Positions 36,229 to 43,949 of a DNA stretch of 64,000 nucleotides are shown in pieces. The translations under genes were made by a program, and so were the position numbers. Position 1 is the stretch's first letter, and each line of letters begins with the position of its first letter. The DNA comes from Pseudomonas sp. FP2196. GTDB taxonomy: Bacteria; Pseudomonadota; Gammaproteobacteria; Pseudomonadales; Pseudomonadaceae. The notes beneath the pieces are model-generated. The model was not told where the DNA came from. It was given only the letters and a program-made list of their open reading frames with translations, and searched no databases. The stretch lies in the NCBI RefSeq assembly GCF_030687715.1, contig NZ_CP117445.1, positions 1,732,501-1,796,500 of the forward strand, written 5' to 3'.

Positions 36229-36301
36229 AAAAAGATCGCAGTCTCCGGCAACTCCTACAGTTGCGATGAACCCCTGTAGGAACTGCCGAAGGCTGCGATC
36301 T
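36229..36301. repeat. Palindromic repeat, copy 1 (GATCGCAG...TCCTACAG family)
   Basis: Left arm 36229-36260 and right arm 36274-36301 form an imperfect inverted repeat. The same core (AAAAGATCGCAG ... CTCCTACAG) occurs at 49911-50008 and 51941-52018. It lies between the convergent 222-aa gene and the DUF6124-like gene, where it could serve as a terminator for both. Confidence 0.8.
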
Positions 36302-36360
36302 GTTGATCTTGCAGGCCGGAATTGACATCGAAAATTCAGCGGGTGTTCAGCGCGCTGTCG

Positions 36361-36720
36361 TCAGTCCGGCAATTGCAGATTGTCCAGCACCCGGTTCACC
36401 GCCAACTCCCCGAGCATGATCAGTTGTGCGATCCCCAGCAGCGTCCTGCGCTGCGACGCGGGTATGAGATGGGCGAAGTCATTGGCGATTGTTTTTGCCG
36501 AGGCGAGGGTTTCGCAGGCATCGGCCAGCAATTCCTCGTTTTTGAAGTCTGCGGTAGCGGCGTACATTCTGCGGGTTCTACGGGGCGGTGGGGTGGAGCC
36601 GGGCGGGCAGAGGTAGTGATCGAGCGCGCGGTCGGCGGCTTCGTGGAGTTTTTTTGAGTCGAGGGATTCGTAGGGCGAGGTGGAGTCGGTTTCGGGCGGG
36701 TTGGGTGTTGGTTTGATCAT
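36361..36720 (-). CDS. DUF6124-like small protein
   Basis: A 119-aa protein on the minus strand resembling the Pseudomonas-restricted DUF6124 family: Pro/Thr-rich N-terminus with DSKKLHEAADRALDHYL, then a helical C-terminus (DACETLASAKTIANDFAHL, LLGIAQLIMLGELAVNRVLD). Function unknown. AAAGGAG lies 7 nt before its ATG (36718-36720). Its upstream 300 nt form a structured leader (separate entry). It is the only minus-strand gene inside the flagellar block. Confidence 0.75.
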   Translation of the reverse strand: MIKPTPNPPETDSTSPYESLDSKKLHEAADRALDHYLCPPGSTPPPRRTRRMYAATADFKNEELLADACETLASAKTIANDFAHLIPASQRRTLLGIAQLIMLGELAVNRVLDNLQLPD

Positions 36721-37000
36721 GGTGAAGCTCCTTTGAAGTGGAGCCGCTACAACCTGTCGCTAAACAGGGAGGGTGGCGGCTGTACGCAGGTTAGCGAACC
36801 GGTCAAAGGCACCCGGCAGACCCGAAGGTCTCCCGCATACAGCCACCATGACGAAATCGCGAAAATACAGATCCGCAACGAAGCCTGGGACGCTGATGCA
36901 CCTTTAATCTGATCCGGGTCGCTAAACCCGATCGCTGATTCGTCAGCGACCGGACCACAATAGAACCCGACCCCAAAGCGCACAAGCCGGCGGATTCTGG
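36721..37000 (-). promoter_or_regulatory. Structured leader region of the DUF6124-like gene
   Basis: No coding sequence is seen in this part of the 665-nt gap 36721-37385. It contains five hairpins: 36753-36768 (5-bp stem; loop UUAGCG on the minus-strand RNA), 36789-36800 (4-bp stem, loop CGCU), 36818-36831 (5-bp stem, UUCG loop on the minus-strand RNA), 36916-36929 (4-bp stem, loop UUAGCG) and 36932-36949 (7-bp stem). An outer pair 36742-36747/36776-36781 encloses the first. The layout suggests a folded 5' untranslated leader; the transcription start is not known. Confidence 0.5.
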
Positions 37001-37108
37001 CGTAGCTGTAGGCAATGGCGCAAGAATTTGTAGCCTGGAAGGCGTGTCTGAAAGTGTCTTTTAAACACCTGAGTTTAAAAGGCGATTTGCGCCGACTTCA
37101 CTGGCCCC

Positions 37109-37135
37109 TTCGCGAGCAGGCTCGCTCCCACAGTT
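37109..37135. repeat. Short repeat with CGCGAGCAGGCTCGC core
   Basis: Contains the near-palindrome GCGAGCAGGCTCGC followed by TCCCACAG, a common Pseudomonas intergenic repeat type. In the gap before flhA. Confidence 0.6.
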
Positions 37136-37173
37136 TGGAAGGCATTTCAATCTGACATCTGCAATGCGGTCCC

Positions 37174-37264
37174 CTGTAGGCCTTCGCCTGCTCGCGATAG
37201 CGGTCTGTCTGATGTAAATGCATTGACTGAAAAGTCCTCGTCGCGAGCAGGCGAAGGCCTACAG
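37174..37264. repeat. Paired 24-bp perfect inverted repeat before flhA
   Basis: 37174-37197 and 37241-37264 are exact reverse complements (24 nt) separated by 43 nt, in the layout of a paired REP-like unit. It shares the GCGAGCAG core with the element at 37109. Remaining sequence in this gap up to 37385 holds only the flhA promoter and leader. Confidence 0.85.
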
Positions 37265-37307
37265 TGGTCGCGTACACCTCCCTCTCTGTTTCAATCAATC
37301 GCAAAAG

Positions 37308-37325
37308 TTGGAAGGCTTCTTGCAA
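37308..37325 (+). promoter_or_regulatory. Sigma-54 promoter of flhA
   Basis: TTGGAAGGCTTCTTGCAA: GG 37310-37311, GC 37322-37323, 10 nt between. 61 nt before the flhA start; flhA is a known FleQ/sigma-54 target in P. aeruginosa. Confidence 0.8.
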
Positions 37326-37385
37326 TAGCCGCCGTGAGCCCGCTCTGGGCGTCAAAAGTTTGCTTTAAAGGAACGGGGAAAACCG

Positions 37386-39515
37386 GTGGATCGCTCTCAG
37401 TTATTCAACACCGCACGCACTAATGTTGCCGACCTCAGTCGAGGCAATCTGGGCGTGCCATTGTTGCTGCTGGTCATGCTGGCCATGATGATGCTGCCGA
37501 TCCCGCCGTTCCTGCTGGACGTGTTCTTCACGTTCAACATTGCGTTGTCGATTGTCGTCCTGTTGGTCTGCGTTTACGCGCTGCGGCCGCTGGATTTTGC
37601 GGTGTTCCCGACGATTCTGCTGGTCGCGACCCTGTTGCGGCTGGCGTTGAACGTGGCATCGACGCGGGTGGTGATGCTCCACGGTCAGGACGGCCACGCT
37701 GCTGCCGGTAAGGTGATTCAGGCCTTCGGTGAAGTGGTGATCGGCGGTAACTACGTGGTCGGTATCGTGGTCTTCGCGATCCTGATGATCATCAACTTCG
37801 TCGTGGTGACCAAGGGTGCCGGGCGGATTTCCGAGGTGAGCGCGCGCTTCACCCTCGACGCGATGCCCGGCAAACAAATGGCGATCGACGCCGACCTCAA
37901 CGCGGGTCTGATCGACCAGAATCAGGCCAAGTCGCGCCGTCAGGAAGTCGCCCAGGAGGCCGAGTTCTACGGTTCGATGGACGGTGCCAGCAAATTCGTC
38001 CGTGGTGACGCCATCGCCGGCCTGCTGATTCTGTTCATCAACCTCATCGGCGGCATGGCTGTCGGCATCTTTCAGCACAACATGACCTTCGCCGACGCCG
38101 GCAAGGTTTACGCCTTGCTGACCATCGGTGACGGTTTGGTGGCGCAATTGCCATCACTGTTGTTATCAACAGCAGCGGCGATCATGGTAACCCGTGCTTC
38201 CGGTTCGGAAGACATGGGCAAACAGATCAACCGTCAGATGTTCGCTTCGCCGAAAGCGCTGGCGGTGGCTGCTGGTTTGATGGCGGTCATGGGCCTGGTG
38301 CCGGGCATGCCGCACTTCTCGTTCCTGAGCATGGCTGCGCTGGCCGCCGGTGGCGCGTATCTGTTCTGGAAGAAGCAAAACGTCGTCAAGGTGCAGGCGC
38401 TGCAAGAGGTCAAGCGTCAGCAGGAGCTGCTGCCGTCGCCAGCCCGCGCCATGGAAACCAAGGAGCTTGGCTGGGACGACGTGACCCCGATTGACATGAT
38501 CGGCCTGGAAGTCGGTTATCGCCTGATCCCGTTGGTGGACCGCAATCAGGGTGGGCAACTGCTGGCGCGGATCAAGGGCGTGCGCAAGAAGCTCTCGCAG
38601 GATCTGGGCTTCCTGATGCCCACTGTGCACATTCGTGACAACCTCGATCTGGCGCCTAGCGCCTATCGCCTGACCCTGATGGGCGTGATCCTCGCTGAAG
38701 CCGAGATCTACCCGGATCGCGAACTGGCGATCAACCCGGGCCAGGTCTACGGCACACTCAACGGCATCAACGCCAAAGATCCGGCTTTCGGTCTGGAAGC
38801 GGTGTGGATCGAAATCAGCCAACGGGCGCAGGCGCAATCCCTCGGTTACACCGTAGTGGATGCGAGCACTGTGGTTGCGACCCACTTGAACCAGATTCTG
38901 TACAAGCATTCCAGTGAGCTGATTGGCCACGAGGAAGTGCAGCAACTCATGCAATTGCTGGCCAAAAGCTCACCGAAACTGGCGGAAGAGCTGGTGCCGG
39001 GCGTGGTGTCGTTGTCGCAGTTGCTCAAGGTGCTGCAAGCGTTGTTGGCCGAACACGTGCCGGTACGCGATATCCGCAGCATTGCCGAAGCTATCGCTAA
39101 CAACGCCGCGAAGAGTCAAGATACCGCCGCGTTGGTGGCCGCTGTGCGGGTCGGCGTATCCCGCGCCATCGTCCAAAGCATTGTAGGCACTGAGTCTGAG
39201 CTGCCAGTTATCACTCTGGAGCCAAGGTTGGAACAGATATTGCTCAATAGTCTGCAGAAGGCAGGACAAGGCTCGGAAGAGGGCGTTCTGCTGGAGCCAA
39301 GCATGGCCGAGAAGCTGCAACGGTCGCTCATCGAAGCGGCGCAGCGTCAGGAAATGCAAGGTCAGCCGGTGATCCTGTTGGTAGCAGGCCCGATTCGCGC
39401 GATGCTTTCGCGCTTCGGTCGCCTCGCAGTTCCGGGGCTGCACGTGCTGGCCTACCAGGAAATCCCGGACAACAAGCAAGTGACGATCGTTGCGACAGTA
39501 GGGCCCAACGGCTGA
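37386..39515 (+). CDS. flhA: Flagellar export protein FlhA
   Basis: Large inner-membrane subunit of the export gate that receives chaperone-substrate complexes. 709 aa, GTG start. The N-terminal half has about eight membrane helices with the cytoplasmic FHIPEP-type loop (GAGRISEVSARFTLDAMPGKQMAIDADLNAG). The C-terminal half is the cytoplasmic docking domain (GQVYGTLNGINAKDPAFGLEAVWI, SSELIGHEEVQQLM). Confidence 0.97.
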   Translation: MDRSQLFNTARTNVADLSRGNLGVPLLLLVMLAMMMLPIPPFLLDVFFTFNIALSIVVLLVCVYALRPLDFAVFPTILLVATLLRLALNVASTRVVMLHGQDGHAAAGKVIQAFGEVVIGGNYVVGIVVFAILMIINFVVVTKGAGRISEVSARFTLDAMPGKQMAIDADLNAGLIDQNQAKSRRQEVAQEAEFYGSMDGASKFVRGDAIAGLLILFINLIGGMAVGIFQHNMTFADAGKVYALLTIGDGLVAQLPSLLLSTAAAIMVTRASGSEDMGKQINRQMFASPKALAVAAGLMAVMGLVPGMPHFSFLSMAALAAGGAYLFWKKQNVVKVQALQEVKRQQELLPSPARAMETKELGWDDVTPIDMIGLEVGYRLIPLVDRNQGGQLLARIKGVRKKLSQDLGFLMPTVHIRDNLDLAPSAYRLTLMGVILAEAEIYPDRELAINPGQVYGTLNGINAKDPAFGLEAVWIEISQRAQAQSLGYTVVDASTVVATHLNQILYKHSSELIGHEEVQQLMQLLAKSSPKLAEELVPGVVSLSQLLKVLQALLAEHVPVRDIRSIAEAIANNAAKSQDTAALVAAVRVGVSRAIVQSIVGTESELPVITLEPRLEQILLNSLQKAGQGSEEGVLLEPSMAEKLQRSLIEAAQRQEMQGQPVILLVAGPIRAMLSRFGRLAVPGLHVLAYQEIPDNKQVTIVATVGPNG

Positions 39516-39526
39516 GGTAGTGGTTT

Positions 39527-40867
39527 ATGCAAGTTAAGCGTTTTTTCGCCGCCGATATGCGTCAGGCCATGAAGCTGGTTCGTGATGAGCTGGGCGCTGA
39601 TGCCGCCATCATTGGCAACCGCCGCATTGCCGGCGGCGTCGAGCTGACGGCGGCGCTGGATTACAAGCTGTCGGCGCTGGCGCCACGGGTTCCGAACATG
39701 GAACTCGAGGATGAACTGCGCAAGACCCAGTCGCGCATCGTCACCGCCCAGGCCGAGTTGAGCCTGCGTGGCGAAGCTGACGGCAATAGCAATCGCCAGA
39801 TCTTTGCCGGGCTGCCGTTGACCGCCGGCCTGCCGCTGACCGCTGCCGAGCCTTTGAGCGAACCGACTTACGCGGCCCCGGCGCGTCCGGCTCCGGCCCC
39901 TGCGCAAGCGTCTGGCGGTGTGGATCCGCGTGCACTGGATTCGATGCGTTTTGAATTGAACAGCCTGCGCGAGCTGATGGAAGTCCAGCTCGGCACCCTG
40001 GCCTGGAATCAGCTTCAGGGCAGCCGTCCGGCACAAGCCAACCTGTATCGCCGTCTGCAACGGATCGGTCTGTCCGGCCCGTTGTCGCGCGACTTGCTGG
40101 CGATGATCACTGATATCGAAGAACCTCGTCAGGCCTGGCGCATGTTGCTGGCGCACCTGGCGCGGATGATCGCCGTACCGGAAGTCGAGCCTCTGGAAGA
40201 GGGCGGTGTGATTGCGATGGTCGGCCCTGCCGGCATGGGCAAGACCACCACGCTGGCCAAGCTTGCTGCGCGCTATGTGCTCAAGTACGGGGCGCAGAAT
40301 GTTGCGCTGGTGAGCATGGACAGTTTCCGCATTGGTGCTCAGGAACAACTGAAGACGCTGGGCCGGATTCTCAACGTGCCGGTGACGCACGTCGATCCGG
40401 GCCAGTCGCTGGTTCAGGCGTTGGACCCGCTGCTGCGCAAACGCGTGGTGCTGATCGATACCGCCGGCCTGCAAGCCAGCGATCCGGCCCTGCGCATGCA
40501 GCTCGAAAGCCTGGCCGGCCGTGGCATTCGTTCAAAAAATTATCTGGTCTTGGCAACCACCAGCCAGAAACAGGTTCTAACCGCCGCTTATCACAGTTAC
40601 AAGCGTTGCGGGCTCGCCGGGTGCATCCTGACTAAACTGGATGAAACGGCCAGCCTTGGCGAAGTGTTGAGCCTGGCGATCAGTCATGAATTGCCGGTCG
40701 CGTACCTGACCGATGGCCCACGGATTCCGGATGATTTGCATCTGCCGCGCCGTCATCAACTGGTCAGCCGCGCCGTCAGCGTGCAAATGCAGGAAGAACC
40801 CAGCGAAGAAGCCATGGCTGACATGTTCGCTGATATCTATCACAGCCCGACCAAGCAGGTAGGCTGA
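39527..40867 (+). CDS. flhF: Polar flagellum GTPase FlhF
   Basis: SRP-family GTPase that sets the polar position of the flagellum. 446 aa: a basic N-terminal B-domain, a Pro/Ala-rich part, then NG domains with the P-loop GPAGMGKTTTLAKLAARY, DSFRIGAQEQLKTLG, G3 DTAGLQ and TKLDETASLGEVL. Confidence 0.96.
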   Translation: MQVKRFFAADMRQAMKLVRDELGADAAIIGNRRIAGGVELTAALDYKLSALAPRVPNMELEDELRKTQSRIVTAQAELSLRGEADGNSNRQIFAGLPLTAGLPLTAAEPLSEPTYAAPARPAPAPAQASGGVDPRALDSMRFELNSLRELMEVQLGTLAWNQLQGSRPAQANLYRRLQRIGLSGPLSRDLLAMITDIEEPRQAWRMLLAHLARMIAVPEVEPLEEGGVIAMVGPAGMGKTTTLAKLAARYVLKYGAQNVALVSMDSFRIGAQEQLKTLGRILNVPVTHVDPGQSLVQALDPLLRKRVVLIDTAGLQASDPALRMQLESLAGRGIRSKNYLVLATTSQKQVLTAAYHSYKRCGLAGCILTKLDETASLGEVLSLAISHELPVAYLTDGPRIPDDLHLPRRHQLVSRAVSVQMQEEPSEEAMADMFADIYHSPTKQVG

Positions 40868-40874
40868 GGTATTC

Positions 40875-40982
40875 ATGAACAGTTTTTGTACCTACATCGA
40901 TGGTCTGCCACGCATTGTTCCGGTTGTGAACGCGCAGCCAGTAATGTGGCCTCCGTCTATGCAAGACAAGGTAAAGAAATAA
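40875..40982 (+). CDS. Possible 35-aa microprotein between flhF and fleN
   Basis: An ATG ORF with GAGG 6 nt upstream fills the flhF-fleN gap and ends one nucleotide before the fleN ATG, the layout of a translationally coupled small gene. It would start MNSFCTYIDGLPRIVPVV and end in a Lys-rich tail (DKVKK). Too short for coding statistics; it may only be a leader. Not recognised. Confidence 0.35.
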   Translation: MNSFCTYIDGLPRIVPVVNAQPVMWPPSMQDKVKK

Positions 40983-40983
40983 C

Positions 40984-41814
40984 ATGGGCAGCATGCATCC
41001 CGTACAGGTGATCGCGGTGACCGGCGGCAAAGGTGGCGTCGGCAAGACTAATGTGTCAGTGAACTTGTCTCTGGCGCTGGCAGAGCTTGGCCGTCGGGTC
41101 ATGCTGCTGGACGCCGATCTGGGGCTGGCGAACGTCGACGTTCTGCTGGGCCTGACGCCCAAACGCACGCTGGCCGACGTGATCGAAGGCCGCTGCGAGC
41201 TGCGCGACGTTTTGTTGCAAGGCCCGGGCGGGATCCGCATCGTGCCCGCTGCGTCCGGCACCCAGAGCATGGTTCACCTCAGCCCGGCGCAACATGCCGG
41301 TCTGATTCAGGCCTTCAGTGACATCGGCGACAATCTCGACGTTTTGGTGATCGACACCGCTGCGGGTATTGGTGACTCGGTAGTCAGTTTTGTTCGCGCC
41401 GCGCAAGAAGTGTTGTTGGTGGTCTGCGACGAGCCGACTTCCATCACTGACGCTTACGCCCTGATCAAGTTGCTCAATCGCGATTACGGCATGAACCGCT
41501 TCCGCGTCCTGGCCAACATGGCCCAGAGCCCGCAAGAAGGTCGCAACCTGTTCGCCAAGTTGACCAAGGTCACGGATCGCTTTCTTGACGTGGCCCTACA
41601 ATACGTCGGCGCCGTGCCTTACGACGAAAGCGTGCGCAAGGCCGTGCAGAAGCAGCGTGCGGTCTATGAAGCCTTCCCGCGCTCCAAGTGCGCGCTGGCG
41701 TTCAAGGCGATCGCCCAGAAGGTCGACACCTGGCCGCTGCCTGCCAACCCGCGCGGCCACCTTGAGTTTTTCGTCGAACGCCTCGTGCAGCAAACGGCAG
41801 GGCCTGTGCTATGA
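40984..41814 (+). CDS. fleN: Flagellar number regulator FleN (FlhG)
   Basis: MinD/ParA-type ATPase that limits flagellar number and antagonises FleQ. 276 aa with the deviant Walker A GGKGGVGKTNVSVNLS, switch regions DADLGLANVDVLLGL and VIDTAAGIGDSVVSF, and a C-terminal amphipathic helix. Stop overlaps the fliA start (ATGA). Confidence 0.96.
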   Translation: MGSMHPVQVIAVTGGKGGVGKTNVSVNLSLALAELGRRVMLLDADLGLANVDVLLGLTPKRTLADVIEGRCELRDVLLQGPGGIRIVPAASGTQSMVHLSPAQHAGLIQAFSDIGDNLDVLVIDTAAGIGDSVVSFVRAAQEVLLVVCDEPTSITDAYALIKLLNRDYGMNRFRVLANMAQSPQEGRNLFAKLTKVTDRFLDVALQYVGAVPYDESVRKAVQKQRAVYEAFPRSKCALAFKAIAQKVDTWPLPANPRGHLEFFVERLVQQTAGPVL

Positions 41815-42551
41815 CCGCCAGCGGTATGAATTACTACAAGAAGTCGGCACGTGACGCGCAGTACGAGTTGATCGAGCGTTACGCGCCACTGGTAAAACGC
41901 ATTGCCTATCACCTGCTGGCGCGATTGCCGGCGAGTGTGCAGGTCGAGGATCTGATCCAGGCCGGGATGATCGGTCTGCTCGAAGTCTCGACCAAATATG
42001 ACGCCAGCAAAGGCGCCAGTTTCGAAACGTACGCGGGCATTCGAATCCGCGGCGCGATGCTCGACGAAGTGCGCAAAGGGGACTGGGCGCCACGCTCGGT
42101 TCACCGCAATACCCGTATGGTCAGCGACGCGATTCGCGCAATTGAAGCTAAAACCGGCCGTGATGCTAAAGATCACGAGGTTGCGGCCGAACTCCAATTG
42201 AGTCTCGACGATTACTACGGGATTTTGAATGACACCTTGGGCAGCCGCCTCTTCAGTTTCGACGACCTGTTGCAGGACGGCGAACACGAAGGGCTGCACG
42301 AGGATGGCGCCAGTGCTCATCTTGAGCCGTCACGCGATCTGGAAGATGAACGCTTCCAGGCGGCGCTGGCGGACGCGATTGCCAATTTGCCGGAGCGTGA
42401 GCGACTGGTGTTGGCGCTGTACTACGACGAAGAGCTGAACCTCAAGGAGATCGGTGAAGTCCTTGGCGTCAGTGAATCGCGGGTCAGCCAGTTACACAGC
42501 CAGTGCGCGGCCCGTTTGCGGGGGCGTTTGGGGGAGTGGCGAGCGCGCTGA
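41811..42551 (+). CDS. fliA: Flagellar sigma factor FliA (sigma-28)
   Basis: Sigma factor for late flagellar genes, including fliC and fliS here. 246 aa: region 2 (LVKRIAYHLLARLPASVQVEDLIQAGMIGLLE; FETYAGIRIRGAMLDEVRKGDW), region 3, and region 4 HTH (NLKEIGEVLGVSESRVSQLHSQC). Confidence 0.97.
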   Translation: MTASGMNYYKKSARDAQYELIERYAPLVKRIAYHLLARLPASVQVEDLIQAGMIGLLEVSTKYDASKGASFETYAGIRIRGAMLDEVRKGDWAPRSVHRNTRMVSDAIRAIEAKTGRDAKDHEVAAELQLSLDDYYGILNDTLGSRLFSFDDLLQDGEHEGLHEDGASAHLEPSRDLEDERFQAALADAIANLPERERLVLALYYDEELNLKEIGEVLGVSESRVSQLHSQCAARLRGRLGEWRAR

Positions 42552-42705
42552 AGGCAGTGTGGGGACACTGCGAACGAGGCTGGTGCGGTGATGAACGGCA
42601 CCGGTCTTGCTCTGTTGTGCTCCAGACAGTCTTCGAGTGCTGCGCCGATTGATTGAAGTGGCGCGTCCAGGTGCTGGGCGCGTTTAAGACTGCTTGGAGG
42701 TCGAA

Positions 42706-43089
42706 TTGAACAAAGACATGAAAATCCTCATCGTTGATGACTTCTCAACGATGCGGCGGATCATCAAGAACCTGCTGCGCGATCTCGGGTTCACCAACAC
42801 CGTCGAGGCCGACGATGGTATTACCGCCATTCCGGTACTCAACAGCGGCAGCATCGACTTTCTGGTAACGGACTGGAACATGCCGGGCATGACCGGTATC
42901 GACCTGCTGCGCCACGTGCGTGCCGATGAAAAACTCAAGCACCTGCCGGTGCTGATGGTGACTGCTGAAGCCAAGCGCGAGCAAATCATCGAGGCCGCTC
43001 AGGCCGGTGTGAACGGCTACGTGGTCAAACCTTTCACGGCTCAGGCGTTGAAAGACAAAATCGAGAAGATTTTCGAACGCATCGGCTGA
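42706..43089 (+). CDS. cheY: Chemotaxis response regulator CheY
   Basis: Single-domain receiver that, when phosphorylated, binds FliM and changes rotation. Key residues: DD at the N-terminus (ILIVDD), phospho-acceptor D56 in FLVTDWNMPG, T in MVTAEA, K in YVVKPFTA. TTG at 42706 is chosen because GGAGG is correctly spaced; the ATG at 42718 is the alternative and lacks an RBS. The 154-nt gap from fliA contains a perfect 7-bp hairpin (GCAGTGT/ACACTGC). Confidence 0.94.
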   Translation: MNKDMKILIVDDFSTMRRIIKNLLRDLGFTNTVEADDGITAIPVLNSGSIDFLVTDWNMPGMTGIDLLRHVRADEKLKHLPVLMVTAEAKREQIIEAAQAGVNGYVVKPFTAQALKDKIEKIFERIG

Positions 43090-43106
43090 TGACGCGCGGG
43101 GGAGCT

Positions 43107-43895
43107 ATGGAGCATAACGAATCTTCACAGGGCGATTTCGAATCGACCCTGAAAAAACACGCGGTCGAACTGGTCGAGAGCCTTGAAAAAGGCAGGTTCG
43201 GCGACGCTGTGCAACTGATCCATGAGCTCAATCAGACCCGTGACCGCGGCCTGTATCAGGAAGTGGGCAAGCTCACACGCGAACTGCACAGTGCAATCGT
43301 TAACTTCCAGATCGATCCGCACATGCCGCAGGCCGAGGAAGTGTCGCAAATCACCGACGCCACCGAACGCCTGGGCTATGTGGTCAAGCTGACAGAGGCC
43401 GCGGCCAACCGCACCATGGATCTGGTGGAAAGCGCCACGCCGGTGGTCAATGGTCTGGCTGAAGAAGCCCAGGCCTTGAGTACCGATTGGGGTCGTTTCA
43501 TGCGTCGTGAAGTCGGGGCTGAAGAGTTCCGCGAACTGGCGCGCCGGGTCGACGGTTTTCTGTCGCGCAGCAGCACGGACAACCGTGCGGTGTCGAGCAA
43601 TCTGAACGACATCCTGCTGGCTCAGGATTATCAGGACCTTACCGGTCAAGTGATCAAGCGTGTGACCCAACTGGTCACCGAAGTCGAAAGCAATTTGCTC
43701 AAACTCGTGCTCATGGCCAGTCAGGTGGACCGCTTTGCGGGCATCGAACATGACCGTGCGGCGATGCTTGCAGAAAAAGATCCACAAAAACATCTCTCGC
43801 AGGGTGAAGGTCCGCAGATTCATGCCGATAAACGAGAAGACGTTGTGTCCGGTCAGGACGATGTGGACGATTTGTTATCCAGCCTTGGATTCTAG
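43107..43895 (+). CDS. cheZ: Protein phosphatase CheZ
   Basis: Removes phosphate from CheY-P. 262 aa, long helical hairpin; active region DILLAQDYQDLTGQVIKRV contains the catalytic Gln, and the C-terminal CheY-binding peptide ends DDLLSSLGF. ATG 43107 follows GGGGGAG. Confidence 0.95.
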   Translation: MEHNESSQGDFESTLKKHAVELVESLEKGRFGDAVQLIHELNQTRDRGLYQEVGKLTRELHSAIVNFQIDPHMPQAEEVSQITDATERLGYVVKLTEAAANRTMDLVESATPVVNGLAEEAQALSTDWGRFMRREVGAEEFRELARRVDGFLSRSSTDNRAVSSNLNDILLAQDYQDLTGQVIKRVTQLVTEVESNLLKLVLMASQVDRFAGIEHDRAAMLAEKDPQKHLSQGEGPQIHADKREDVVSGQDDVDDLLSSLGF

Positions 43896-43949
43896 AGTTT
43901 TTGAATTTTAGGTTTTTTGGGTTTTTAGACCTGTAGGAGCACCCCATTA

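Noticed and set aside
37016..37156. 46-codon plus-strand ORF before flhA
   Set aside because: Runs through a common intergenic repeat (37109-37135) and has no convincing ribosome site.
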